A DNA stretch of 64,000 bases from Hymenobacter jeollabukensis (GTDB taxonomy: Bacteria > Bacteroidota > Bacteroidia > Cytophagales > Hymenobacteraceae), in contig NZ_VAJM01000001.1 of assembly GCF_005771675.1 (NCBI RefSeq), forward strand, positions 186,001-250,000. The letters run 5' to 3'. Of this stretch, positions 42,379 to 50,747 are shown one piece after another. Both the position numbers and the translations under genes were made by a program. A model generated the notes under the pieces. It ran no database searches and had not been told where the DNA came from. It saw only the letters and a program-made list of their open reading frames with translations. Every line of letters begins with the position of its first letter. Position 1 is the first letter of the stretch.

Positions 42379-42715
42379 TTCGCTGAACGGCTTCTGCGTC
42401 GGTACTGCGCGCCACTACGTCCGGTGCGCGTGCTTCTTTGTGCGTCGAACAGCCTTTGCGTTGGTTTCGGCCGTTTCTTCGTCCGTTAAACGGCTTCTTT
42501 GTTGGTTGCGGGCGCCTCTTTATCCGTTGGGGGCGCCTCTTTATCCGTTGGGGGCGCTTCTTTATTCGTTGGAGGTGCTTCTTTATCCGTTGCGGGCGCT
42601 TCTACGTTGGTTTCGGTCGCTTCTACGTCCGTTTCCGGTGCTTCTCCGTTCGTCGCGGTGTTTCTAAGAAGGTTTCCGCTGCTTCTACGTCCGTTTCCGG
42701 TGTTTCTACGCTGAT
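42379..42715. repeat. Degenerate 20-21-bp minisatellite, about 16 units
   Basis: Units such as TCCGTTGGGGGCGCTTCTTTA and TCCGTTTCCGGTGCTTCTACG follow each other with a period of 21 bp in the centre and 20 bp in places. The centre (about 42500-42650) is best conserved. On the minus strand an open frame (stop at 42486) reads a small signal-peptide-like start at 42788, then EAPPTDK-type 7-residue repeats. The 20-bp units break this frame outside the centre, so I treat it as a DNA repeat that happens to be open. Confidence 0.8.
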
Positions 42716-42775
42716 TTGCGCGGTTTGAATCGGCGTAGAAGCTACTCACGGGCATCAAGAAAGCTAGCAGGCCGG

Positions 42776-42874
42776 TGTAGAGACGCATCCTTGCGTCTCG
42801 TCGTTGAACAATTTTCGCTGCCACGGCGAGGTCCACGCGGCGCGGACGCCGAGACGCAAGGATGCGTCTCTACA
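42776..42874. repeat. 99-bp element with perfect 25-bp terminal inverted repeats
   Basis: Arms 42776-42800 and 42850-42874 are perfect inverted copies, starting TGTAGAGACGCATCC and ending GGATGCGTCTCTACA; with one mismatch they extend further. The ~49-bp centre has no gene. The ATG of the minus-strand repeat frame falls inside the left arm. The arms resemble TAGAGACGC repeats found in other bacterial genomes, from memory. Confidence 0.8.
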
Positions 42875-42886
42875 TCGGCCCGATGT

Positions 42887-44383
42887 TTATTCCTGGATCA
42901 GCTTCACGCCCCGCACGTCCTTCATGAGCGCGGTGCCGATAATCCAGCAGGCCAGCGCGATGATGACCGGGTAGAGCAGGCCCGACAAGGAGGCGTGCTG
43001 CTGGAAAAACGAGCCTTCGGGCTGGGCCTTGGCCCACACCGCAATCCAGGTGGCTACGAGCGGCACGAAGCCGCCGAACACGCCGTTGCCGATGTGGTAG
43101 GGCACGGAGAGGGAGGTGTAGCGCACTTTCGTGGGGAACAGCTCCACCAGGTAGGCGGCAATGGGGCCGTAGACCATCGTGACGAACAACACCAGGCAGA
43201 AGGTCAGCGCTGTCATCATCGGCAGGTTGGGCGTGAGGGCCTTCTGCACGGCGGCCACGGTTTTGCCGGCCGCGTCGACGGTGGCGGGCGTGACTTCCGT
43301 CAGCGGGCCGGCGTAGGCCTGCAGGCCGTAGAACAGGGGCACGGTGAAGAGGGCCGCGCAGAGCATCCCGGTCATGATGATGCGCTTGCGGCCGATGCGG
43401 TCCGAGAGGGCGCCGAAGTACACGAACAGCGGGGTGGCCAGCACCATGGCCACCACCAGCACGATACTAGCGTCGATGAGGTCGAGCTTCAGCGTGTTCT
43501 GCATGAAGGAGTAGGCGTAGAACTGCGAGGTGTAGAACACCACGCCCTGCCCCATGGTGGCGCCGAACAGGGCAATGAGCACCAGGCGGCGGTTCACCGG
43601 GTTCAGAAACGACTCGCGCAGCGGGTGCTGGCTGGTGCGCCCCTCGGCCTTGGCTTTGGCAAAAAGCGGCGACTCGTGCAGGCGGCGGCGGATGTAGTAC
43701 GAGGCCACAATCAGGGCCGAGGAGAGCAGGAAGGGCACCCGCCAGCCCCAGTCTTTAAAAGCCGCGTCGGACATGGACTTCTTGGTCAGCACAATCACCA
43801 GGATGCTCAGAATCAGGCCGGCGGTGGCCGTAATCTGGATGTAGCTGGTGAAGTAGCCGCGCTTCTTATCGGGCGAGTATTCGGCCACGTACGTAGCCGC
43901 GCCGCCGTACTCCCCGCCCAGGGCCAGCCCCTGCAGCAGCCGCAGCACCAGCACGATGAGCGGGGCCGCCAGCCCGATGCGGTCGTAGCTCGGAATCAGG
44001 CCCGTAACCACCGTGGCGCCGCCCATGATGAGTAGGGTGAGCAGGAAGGTGTACTTGCGCCCGATCATGTCGCCGATGCGGCCGAAGAACACCGCCCCGA
44101 AGGGACGCACCACGAAGCCCGCGCCGAACACGGCCAGCGCTCCGAGCAGGGTGTCCTCGGGCTTGCCCTGCGAGCCGAACAGCACCGGCCCGATGATGGC
44201 CGCCAACGAGCCGAAGATGTAGAAGTCGTACCACTCGATGACGGTGCCCACCGAGGAGGCCGAAATGACCTGCCAGATTTTGCCGACGGGCACGTCGTTG
44301 TTGTCGTGGGCCGCCGGGGTGGCGGCGGCGCCCGCGGCCCGGGTTTCGGTGGCCGGGGCGCGGTGCGGGAGCTGGGAAGGCAT
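42887..44383 (-). CDS. MHS-family major facilitator transporter
   Basis: A 498-residue membrane protein with 12 predicted helices and the metabolite:H+ symporter pattern (ProP/ShiA/KgtP-like). GRIGDMIGRKYTFL between helices 2 and 3 and the LALGGEYGGAATYVAEYSP motif in helix 5 are characteristic. An N-terminal Ala/Pro-rich cytoplasmic tail precedes helix 1. The ATG at 44383 (MPSQLPHRAP) is preferred over an upstream ATG. The acs gene is downstream on the same strand, which suggests an organic-acid substrate. Confidence 0.9.
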   Translation of the reverse strand: MPSQLPHRAPATETRAAGAAATPAAHDNNDVPVGKIWQVISASSVGTVIEWYDFYIFGSLAAIIGPVLFGSQGKPEDTLLGALAVFGAGFVVRPFGAVFFGRIGDMIGRKYTFLLTLLIMGGATVVTGLIPSYDRIGLAAPLIVLVLRLLQGLALGGEYGGAATYVAEYSPDKKRGYFTSYIQITATAGLILSILVIVLTKKSMSDAAFKDWGWRVPFLLSSALIVASYYIRRRLHESPLFAKAKAEGRTSQHPLRESFLNPVNRRLVLIALFGATMGQGVVFYTSQFYAYSFMQNTLKLDLIDASIVLVVAMVLATPLFVYFGALSDRIGRKRIIMTGMLCAALFTVPLFYGLQAYAGPLTEVTPATVDAAGKTVAAVQKALTPNLPMMTALTFCLVLFVTMVYGPIAAYLVELFPTKVRYTSLSVPYHIGNGVFGGFVPLVATWIAVWAKAQPEGSFFQQHASLSGLLYPVIIALACWIIGTALMKDVRGVKLIQE

Positions 44384-44544
44384 GGGAATCGGCTGGTGGT
44401 GGAAAGGACGTGGCGGCCAATGTACACGCCCCCGGGCCCAAACCTGCCTGTACCCTCCTATTCCGGCCGCCAAAACCTATCCGAAAACGGTTGCGTGGCT
44501 GGTCACGTCATCCTGCGCGCGGCGAACCGGAGGTCGACGAAGCG

Positions 44545-45477
44545 CTACATCCGCAGCAGGGCAGCCAGCACGGCATCGGTGGCCAGGGCCAGGCGGCGCA
44601 GGTCCAGTTTTTCCAGCGAGTCGGTGGCGTGGTGGTAGTTGCGGTTGCGGTAAAAGGCGGTGTCGGTGAGCAGCAGGGCCGAGTAGCCGAACTGCCAGTA
44701 GTTGAGGTGGTCGGAGAAGTCGACGCCGGGCAGACAGGCGGGCCCGATGAAGCGCTTGACGGGCAGCTGGGCGCCGTGGTCGTAGTGGCGGCTGAAGCGC
44801 CGGGCGAAACGGCCGCCGCCCAGCTTGCGCACGGCCGTGACGTAGTTGCCGCGCCCGCCGTAGAGCAGCCGCAACGGGCCGAAGGGGTAGTGCTGGGAGC
44901 CGGGCCGGTCGTCGTAGTAGCCGAGCATTTCCAGGGCCACCATGCCCGTTACGGCCGCCTGTTCGTCGTGCAGGCTCTTGGCGTGCACGTAGCTGCCCAT
45001 CTGCCGGGTGCGGAAGTAGGGCGGCTCTTCCAGGGTGTAGGCCACCAGGTCGATGCGCTGCTTCAGGTTGGCTTGCTGCCCGAGCAGGCGGGCCAGCTCC
45101 AGCAGCGCGGCCACGCCCGAGCCATTGTCGTCGGCGCCGGGCTGCTCCCCGCACACGTCGTAGTGCGCCCCCACAATGAGGCGCGGGCCGGTTGCGGGCC
45201 CGAAGCTGGCAATGACGTTGCGGTAGGTCTGGCCGCCGGCCTGGTAGGGCTGCTCCGAAACGCGGCCGCCGCTGCGGCTCAGCTGCCGGCCGAGGTAGGC
45301 GGCTACCGAGTCGAGCACGGCGACGTACTGGTGGTTACGCGGCTGCGGGGTCGAGACGAGGTAGGTAAGGTGTCGGCGCAGGCGGGCAGAGTCGGCAGAG
45401 GCCGCTGCGGTGGCGGCGGCCGGGCGGCTGTGGGCAATCAGCAGGCCCAGGCAGACGATTATCAGGGGTAGACGCAT
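44545..45477 (-). CDS. Secreted M28 family peptidase (short form)
   Basis: A 310-residue exported peptidase (signal MRLPLIIVCLGLLIAHSRPA). Metal ligands appear as VGAHYDVCG, GADDNGSGVA, YTLEEPPYF, ALEMLGYYDD and NYHHATDS in order, which is the complete M28 set. It lacks the protease-associated insert of the larger enzyme at 1700-3091. The family includes aminopeptidases and glutaminyl-peptide cyclases; the GAHYD and ADDNGSG context fits either. The gene appears alone, with a 367-bp spacer upstream. Confidence 0.9.
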   Translation of the reverse strand: MRLPLIIVCLGLLIAHSRPAAATAAASADSARLRRHLTYLVSTPQPRNHQYVAVLDSVAAYLGRQLSRSGGRVSEQPYQAGGQTYRNVIASFGPATGPRLIVGAHYDVCGEQPGADDNGSGVAALLELARLLGQQANLKQRIDLVAYTLEEPPYFRTRQMGSYVHAKSLHDEQAAVTGMVALEMLGYYDDRPGSQHYPFGPLRLLYGGRGNYVTAVRKLGGGRFARRFSRHYDHGAQLPVKRFIGPACLPGVDFSDHLNYWQFGYSALLLTDTAFYRNRNYHHATDSLEKLDLRRLALATDAVLAALLRM

Positions 45478-45844
45478 ACGTGTAAGCAGACAACGACCCG
45501 CGGAAGACGCCAGTACATTTTGGCCGGATCAATATTAGACTATGCGAATTTTACAAATCAGGCCTTGGCTCAGCTCATTAGCAGGTTATTTGCACAATCA
45601 CAATATTCACTTAAACAAGCTTCTCCTATTTTGAATTTTCGCACGACAAAGTAAAAGCAGCGTGTATCAACAAGGCAGCAAGCTTCTTAGATTTGCAATG
45701 GGTTCAACGGGCTCAGGCAGAACTGACTCAGCAATTAGATTTTTTCGCCAGCTCAGCCTCACTGCCAACCGAACCCGCATCGAATAAGTACTATTAGCCG
45801 GCAGCCAGGTTACGGGTTGCCTTCAGCTTGCCAGCCGTTGTTGC
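45478..45844. other. AT-rich spacer with a possible gene remnant
   Basis: This 367-bp spacer is much more AT-rich than its neighbours. Plus-strand 45615-45797 is an open frame of 60 residues without a start codon (YFEFSHDKVKAACINKAASF, then QRAQAELTQQLDFF) ending in TAG. Just upstream, in another frame, NQALAQLISRLFAQSQ reads like the same chain. The pattern fits a decayed gene, but the case is weak and no family is recognised. Confidence 0.35.
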
Positions 45845-47176
45845 ATGGGTAAACTCTACTTCTGCTTCTTCCTGCTTACGCCGCGGCTGCGCCGCTCCGC
45901 CGCCGGCCTGCTGGCCGCGTTGGGGCTGTTGCTGGCCGCCCCGGTGGCCCAGGGCCAGTCGGCCGCCGATACGCTGCGCGTGGTGCGGCTGGCCAACGTG
46001 GACGTGAACCCCGAAGCGGTGCAGGGCTGGCTGCTCGTCAACCCCGACATCCGGCTGGAGCTGGAGGGGGCCGTCGACAACCTATACAACTTCAAGCACG
46101 ACAAGGCCCAGCGGCAGTTTCGCTCCCTGCGCCGCCGCTACCCTCAGCACCCCATGCCCTACTTCCTGATGGGCCTGGCGCAGTGGTGGCAGATGGTACC
46201 CTCGCAGCTGCAGACCACCAGCTACGACCGGCCCTTCCTGGCGTACATGGACACGGCCATTACCAAGGCCGAGGCGCTGTACGCGCAGGACGCGCACAAC
46301 TACGAGGCCTGCTTTTTCCTCTCGGCCGCCTACGGCTTCGATGCCCGCCTGAACGCGCTGCGCCACAACTGGCGCCGCGCTACCGTCAGCAGCAAGCACG
46401 CCCTCGACTACCTCGCCAAAAGCCAGGAAGCCAATAACCTCAGCCCGGAGTTTCTCTTCGGCCAGGGCCTGCTGAACTACTACGCGCCGTGGATTTCGGA
46501 CAACTACCCGCTGCTGAAGCCGGTGCTGCTGTTTTTCCCCAAGGGCAACCGGCAGCTGGGCCTGCAGCAGCTGCGCCACGTGGCCGCCAACGGCTTCTAC
46601 ACCGCGCCCGAAACGCAGTATTTCCTGCTGCAGATTCTGCAGTACGAGGAGCACCGCCCCCACGAGGCCCTGCCCCTGGCCCGCACGCTGGCCGCCAGAT
46701 ACCCCGACAACCCCTACTTCCAGCGCACCTACGCCCAGCTGTGCTTCAGCCAGGGCCAGATCCGCGAGTGTGAGCGGGTCAGCCTGGAAATCCTCGACAA
46801 GCTGGGCCACGGGCAGGCGGGCTACGAGGCCGTGAGCGGGCGCTACGCCAGCTACTTTCTGGCCTATCTGCAGCAGTACCGCTACAAGAACCCGGCCCAG
46901 GCCCGGGAGCTGTACCAGCGCTGCCTGGTCTTCGCCGAAACCACCGGCGACACCCGCGGCGGCTATTACCTGAACGCCCATTGGAACCTGGCCAAGCTGG
47001 CCCAGCAGCAGCAGGACTGGTCGGCCGCTACGCGCTACTTCGCGCTGGTGAAGGCCCAGGCCGAGCCCTACTCCGAAATGGCTACCGACGCCGAGGCGTA
47101 CTTCAAGGAAAAGCGCCACGCCCGCGCCGGTAAGCACGGCGGGGACGGTACCAGCACGCTGAGCCTGGCGCGATAA
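45845..47176 (+). CDS. Secreted TPR-like repeat protein
   Basis: A 443-residue exported protein (signal peptide ~1-38, AQGQSA). The mature part is all helical with tetratricopeptide-like pairs: YNFKHDKAQRQFRSLRRRYP, NYEACFFLSAAYGFDARLNAL, HEALPLARTLAARYPDNPYF and ARELYQRCLVFAETTGD. Such proteins scaffold complexes in the periplasm or on the outer membrane. No catalytic motif is seen. A pilin-like gene starts 77 bp downstream on the same strand. Confidence 0.75.
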   Translation: MGKLYFCFFLLTPRLRRSAAGLLAALGLLLAAPVAQGQSAADTLRVVRLANVDVNPEAVQGWLLVNPDIRLELEGAVDNLYNFKHDKAQRQFRSLRRRYPQHPMPYFLMGLAQWWQMVPSQLQTTSYDRPFLAYMDTAITKAEALYAQDAHNYEACFFLSAAYGFDARLNALRHNWRRATVSSKHALDYLAKSQEANNLSPEFLFGQGLLNYYAPWISDNYPLLKPVLLFFPKGNRQLGLQQLRHVAANGFYTAPETQYFLLQILQYEEHRPHEALPLARTLAARYPDNPYFQRTYAQLCFSQGQIRECERVSLEILDKLGHGQAGYEAVSGRYASYFLAYLQQYRYKNPAQARELYQRCLVFAETTGDTRGGYYLNAHWNLAKLAQQQQDWSAATRYFALVKAQAEPYSEMATDAEAYFKEKRHARAGKHGGDGTSTLSLAR

Positions 47177-47253
47177 GGCGGCTACGGTGGCCGTCAGCAT
47201 GTTGGCGGGGAGTGTACTTTAGCACTTGTTGTCCACCTTACCTTCTATCATTC

Positions 47254-47790
47254 GTGCGTCGCCCCGGCAAATCCTTTGTGTTTCCGCTGCTCTCCGGCTT
47301 CTTGCTGCTGCTGGGCCTGTTGGTGCTGCAGCTGCAACTGTTTCTCGGCGTCCAGTTCGTCATTAGCTCGGCCGTCCTGCTGCTCGGCGCAGTCTTGCTG
47401 GCCCCGCTGACATTTATCTACACCCGGCAGCCGCTGCGGGCCTACCTGCGGGCCACCACGGCCGCGCTGGCCCTGGCGGTGGTGTTGCCGTTCGTGCTGG
47501 CCGGTTGGCAAGCCGACGTTTCCCGCCGCCGCGCCGCCACGCTGATTCAGTCCTTGGAGCAATACCGCACCCGGCAGGGCCACTACCCCGATTCCTTGGC
47601 GCAGCTGGTGCCGACGTATCTGCCGGCCGAGCCGCACACGGCTTACGCCCTGGGGCAGTACACCTTCTACTACCACTCCGATGCAGCCGATACGTCGCGG
47701 GCCGGCGGCTACCAGCTGGGGTACGACGAGGGCCTGATGGTGCAGTCGTTTTACCACGGCCCCGGCGGCCGCTGGCATTCCGACGACTGA
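47254..47790 (+). CDS. Membrane protein with a pseudopilin-like C-terminal domain
   Basis: A 178-residue protein, starting at GTG 47254 (VRRPGKSFVFPLLSGFLLL); an upstream GTG at 47212 is possible. Two or three hydrophobic helices fill the first ~95 residues. The C-terminal part reads LIQSLEQYRTRQGHYPDSLAQ and then YALGQYTFYYHSDA, which resembles the globular domain of type II secretion pseudopilins (long helix, then YPxS). A prepilin cleavage site is not evident. The domain resemblance is from memory. Confidence 0.65.
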   Translation: MRRPGKSFVFPLLSGFLLLLGLLVLQLQLFLGVQFVISSAVLLLGAVLLAPLTFIYTRQPLRAYLRATTAALALAVVLPFVLAGWQADVSRRRAATLIQSLEQYRTRQGHYPDSLAQLVPTYLPAEPHTAYALGQYTFYYHSDAADTSRAGGYQLGYDEGLMVQSFYHGPGGRWHSDD

Positions 47791-47835
47791 TTCCGGCCAA
47801 AAACCAGAACTTCGGCCCCGAATCAGCCCATTCGT

Positions 47836-48771
47836 ATGCCCCTGCCCGCCCCCACCGCTTCCGCGTTTCGCACCATCACGCCCGGCACCCTGCCCGGCCC
47901 CGAGTGGCACCAGTTCATGCTCGGCGCCGTGGCCCCGCGGCCCATTGCCTTCGTCAGCACCATCGACCGGGCCGGCAACGTGAACCTGAGCCCGTTCTCG
48001 TTTTTCAACGTGTTCAGCTCCAACCCCGCCACGCTCATCTTCTCGCCGGCCAACCGCGTGCGCGACAACACCCAGAAGCACACCCTTTACAACGTGCGCG
48101 ACGAGGTGCCCGAGTGCGTCATCAACATCTGCGACTACCCGCTGGTGGAGCAAATGTCGCTGGCCTCGACCGAGTACGGCCGCGAGGTCAACGAATTCCG
48201 CAAGGCGGGCCTCACCGAGCTGGCCGCCGACAAGGTGCGCCCGCCCCGCGTGGCCGAGTGCCCGGTCTCGTTTGAGTGCGTGGTGGAGCAGGTCATTGCC
48301 ATCGGCGACCAGCACGGCGGCGGCAACCTGGTCATCTGCCGGGTGGTGCAGAGCCACTTCCGCGAAGACATTCTGCTCGCCAACGGGGCCGGCATCGACC
48401 CGCACAAGTTCGACGCGGTAGCCCGCCTCGGCGGCGACTGGTACAGCCGCGTCATTCCCGAAAGCCTGTTCGAAGTGCCCAAGCCCAACCGCCACAAGGG
48501 CATCGGCATTGATGAGCTGCCGGTCCACATCCGCCACTCGGAGGTGCTGACGGGCAACAACCTGGGCCGCCTGGGCAACATCGAGCGCGAAGCCCTGCCC
48601 ACGGCCGCCGACGCGCAGGCCTACCGCGACGAGCCGCTGGTGGCCTTCACGCTGAACAAATACGCCGACAACGCCCCGGAGCTGCGCCGTCATCTGCACC
48701 GGCTGGGCCAGCAGCTGCTGGAAGAAGGCCGCCTGCTCGACGCCTGGAAAGTGCTGCTGCTGGCCGAGTAA
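47836..48771 (+). CDS. Flavin reductase family protein
   Basis: A 311-residue FMN-binding split-barrel protein. The N-terminal HQFMLGAVAPRPIAFVSTID motif, then NLSPFSFFNVFSSNP and RDNTQKHTLYN, fit the flavin reductase-like/DIM6 family. These transfer hydride from NAD(P)H to FMN or FAD, often for partner monooxygenases. No monooxygenase is nearby. Its stop codon is one base from the stop of the convergent GldM-like gene, leaving no room for a terminator. Confidence 0.9.
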   Translation: MPLPAPTASAFRTITPGTLPGPEWHQFMLGAVAPRPIAFVSTIDRAGNVNLSPFSFFNVFSSNPATLIFSPANRVRDNTQKHTLYNVRDEVPECVINICDYPLVEQMSLASTEYGREVNEFRKAGLTELAADKVRPPRVAECPVSFECVVEQVIAIGDQHGGGNLVICRVVQSHFREDILLANGAGIDPHKFDAVARLGGDWYSRVIPESLFEVPKPNRHKGIGIDELPVHIRHSEVLTGNNLGRLGNIEREALPTAADAQAYRDEPLVAFTLNKYADNAPELRRHLHRLGQQLLEEGRLLDAWKVLLLAE

Positions 48772-48772
48772 G

Positions 48773-49741
48773 CTAGCGGCCCCGCACGATGGTGTAGGGC
48801 ACGCGGACGTGGAAAGTAGTGTCGCGGCCCAAGTAGCGGTGCGTGATAGTGCCCGTCCACTCGGCCCGGCGACGCGTGAGGCCGGAGGGAAGAGCCGGCA
48901 CCACAAACGCGACCTGCCCATACCCGGCCGCGTCCACCGAAATGGGCTGCCCGTTGCAGGTCATTTTCAGCGTCCGGTTGGCATTCAGGGCCGTCGTCAG
49001 CAGCAGGGTCGCCCGGTACGTCGCGCCCGGCGCCACCGTGGCGTTGACGGCAATGGCCAGGGGGCGCGGCGTGGGTTTGAGCACGCCGGCTTCCGTCCGC
49101 GCCCGTAGCGCGGCCAGCACGGTCTCCTCGTCCAGCAGGGCGCGGGATTCGCGCTCGGCCAGCGCGGCCAGCACCGCCACCAGCGGCGCGTCGGTGAAGT
49201 CGAAGGCGGCGGGCTCCGGCGCCAGCGTCGCCCCGGAAGCCAGGTTGGTGCCGGCCGCGGGCGGTAATGGCTGCCGCAGCAGGGCGTCGTGGCGGCGCAG
49301 CTGGATCTGCAGGCTGTCGACCACGGCGGCTCCCAGCAGGTCGGCTACTTCGCGGTGGGCATCCAGGTGCTCGAAACGGGCGGCGTTGCCCGTGGCGCGC
49401 AGCAGCCGTTCGCGCAGGCTCTGCAGGTAGCCCAGCAGGTGGCGTGTGCTGTCATGCACGGCCTCGGCCCGCCGAAGCGCCAGCGTGTCGGACGGCTGGC
49501 GCTGGTTGCGGTCGACCTGAGCGTGAATGGCCCGCAGGGTATGCTCGTTGGTTCGCCACAGCTCGGCATTGGTGGCCAGGAGCGCGTCATTGATGTACTC
49601 CAGGCGCAACAGCTCGGCCGAACGCCCGGCCGGCTGGCAGGAGGCTACGGCCAGCAGTACGCCTCCCAGCACTACCTGCCGCAACGGGCGGCGCCCCGGC
49701 ACGCGCTGCTTCCACAACATAGTCTTCATTGAGCGGCTCAT
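48773..49741 (-). CDS. GldM-like lipoprotein (second of a pair)
   Basis: A 322-residue protein with lipobox LLAVASC (Cys35). Two helical stretches follow (EYINDALLATNAELWRTNEH; HDSTRHLLGYLQSLRERLL), then APLVAVLAALAERESRALLDEE and a beta domain ending TTFHVRVPYTIV. This order resembles the periplasmic part of GldM/PorM, the T9SS motor component, where a helix pair precedes Ig-like domains. Real GldM has a membrane helix instead of a lipobox. The start overlaps the stop of the upstream paralogue by 4 nt (ATGA), so the two are co-translated. Confidence 0.7.
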   Translation of the reverse strand: MSRSMKTMLWKQRVPGRRPLRQVVLGGVLLAVASCQPAGRSAELLRLEYINDALLATNAELWRTNEHTLRAIHAQVDRNQRQPSDTLALRRAEAVHDSTRHLLGYLQSLRERLLRATGNAARFEHLDAHREVADLLGAAVVDSLQIQLRRHDALLRQPLPPAAGTNLASGATLAPEPAAFDFTDAPLVAVLAALAERESRALLDEETVLAALRARTEAGVLKPTPRPLAIAVNATVAPGATYRATLLLTTALNANRTLKMTCNGQPISVDAAGYGQVAFVVPALPSGLTRRRAEWTGTITHRYLGRDTTFHVRVPYTIVRGR

Positions 49742-50661
49742 TTCGGCAGAATCGTGTAGGGTACGCGCAGGGTAAAGGTGGTATCCTGGCCGCGAAAGCC
49801 CCCCTGAATGCGCCCCTCCCAGGCAGCCGGGCCGGGGGCGGTGGCGGCGGGCACGACAAACGCCACCTGCCCCCGCCCATCGGGCCCGACCGGCACCGGC
49901 CGGCTATCGGCCTGCATGGTCAGGCGCCTTGTGGGGGCGCTAGTGGTCAAAAACAACGAGGCCCGGTAGGTTTCGCCGGCCCCGACTTCATCCGCCAGGG
50001 GCACGGCCATGGGTGCTATTTTATCGAATACGATAACTGGGCCGCCAACCTTCTGGCTCGGCAGCTGCAGGGCGGCCCGTTCCAGCCGGCGCACTTCGGC
50101 TTCCTGCCGCAGCAGAGTGGTCCGCGCGGCCGTCACGGTGGCTCCTTTGAATGCGACTTCGCCGTAGCGCCACGCCCGCAACGCCTTCAGCGCCGGGCTG
50201 ATGCGGACATCGTCGGCCCCATCCAGCGCGAGCGGGGCGGCATCCGGCACGAACCGGCGGATGTAGCGGGCATAGGCGTTCAAGCGTTGCTGCAGCGTGT
50301 CGGCGCTGGCACCCGGTAGGCCCGCTGACTCGGGCAGGGAGGACACCGGGTCGGACGGCAACTGCTGCCGCAGCTGCCCGAGGTAGCCCGCCAGGCTGTC
50401 GGTGCGCGTGCGAATGGCTTCGGCCTCGCGCAGCACGGCCACGTCCCGGGGCTGCCAGCCGTTGCGTTTCACCTGCTCCGTCAGGTTAGCCAGGGTGCTC
50501 CGAGCCTGGTGGCGGCTCTGCTGGTTGAGCAGCGTCAGCGTCTGTTCCAGCGACTGGTACCGGGCCAGCTCGGCGGCTGAGGGGGCCGCTTGGCACGCGC
50601 TCAGTCCGGCAAGCAGCAGGCCGCTGCCGCGGCGGATAATGGCGGACCAGGTTGGATTCAT
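49738..50661 (-). CDS. GldM-like lipoprotein (first of a pair)
   Basis: A 307-residue protein with lipobox GLSAC (Cys23). It shares the plan of its downstream neighbour: helical EQTLTLLNQQSRHQARSTL and REAEAIRTRTDSLAGYLGQL, then FKGATVTAARTTLLRQEAEV and a beta domain VGAGETYRASLFLTTSAP ... GQVAFVVPA ... RGQDTTFTLRVPYTI. Sequence identity to the neighbour is clear only in the last ~110 residues. The ATG at 50661 was chosen over a far longer frame. No other Gld or Por genes are near, so a link to type IX secretion is an inference. Confidence 0.7.
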   Translation of the reverse strand: MNPTWSAIIRRGSGLLLAGLSACQAAPSAAELARYQSLEQTLTLLNQQSRHQARSTLANLTEQVKRNGWQPRDVAVLREAEAIRTRTDSLAGYLGQLRQQLPSDPVSSLPESAGLPGASADTLQQRLNAYARYIRRFVPDAAPLALDGADDVRISPALKALRAWRYGEVAFKGATVTAARTTLLRQEAEVRRLERAALQLPSQKVGGPVIVFDKIAPMAVPLADEVGAGETYRASLFLTTSAPTRRLTMQADSRPVPVGPDGRGQVAFVVPAATAPGPAAWEGRIQGGFRGQDTTFTLRVPYTILPK

Positions 50662-50747
50662 TGGCAAAGCGCGGAGGCGGTGAGAAGTTGAGCCGGCAGT
50701 ATACATCAAATTCTCCGGTGCCTGCCTCAGCGGCCCACAGGCGCGGT

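Noticed and set aside
42486-42788. Small secreted protein with EAPPTDK repeats on the minus strand
   Set aside because: 20-bp units break the frame outside the centre, and the start codon falls inside an inverted repeat. Treated as a DNA minisatellite with low confidence in coding.
42776-42874. Insertion sequence
   Set aside because: Only about 100 bp with no transposase; it can only be a non-autonomous element.
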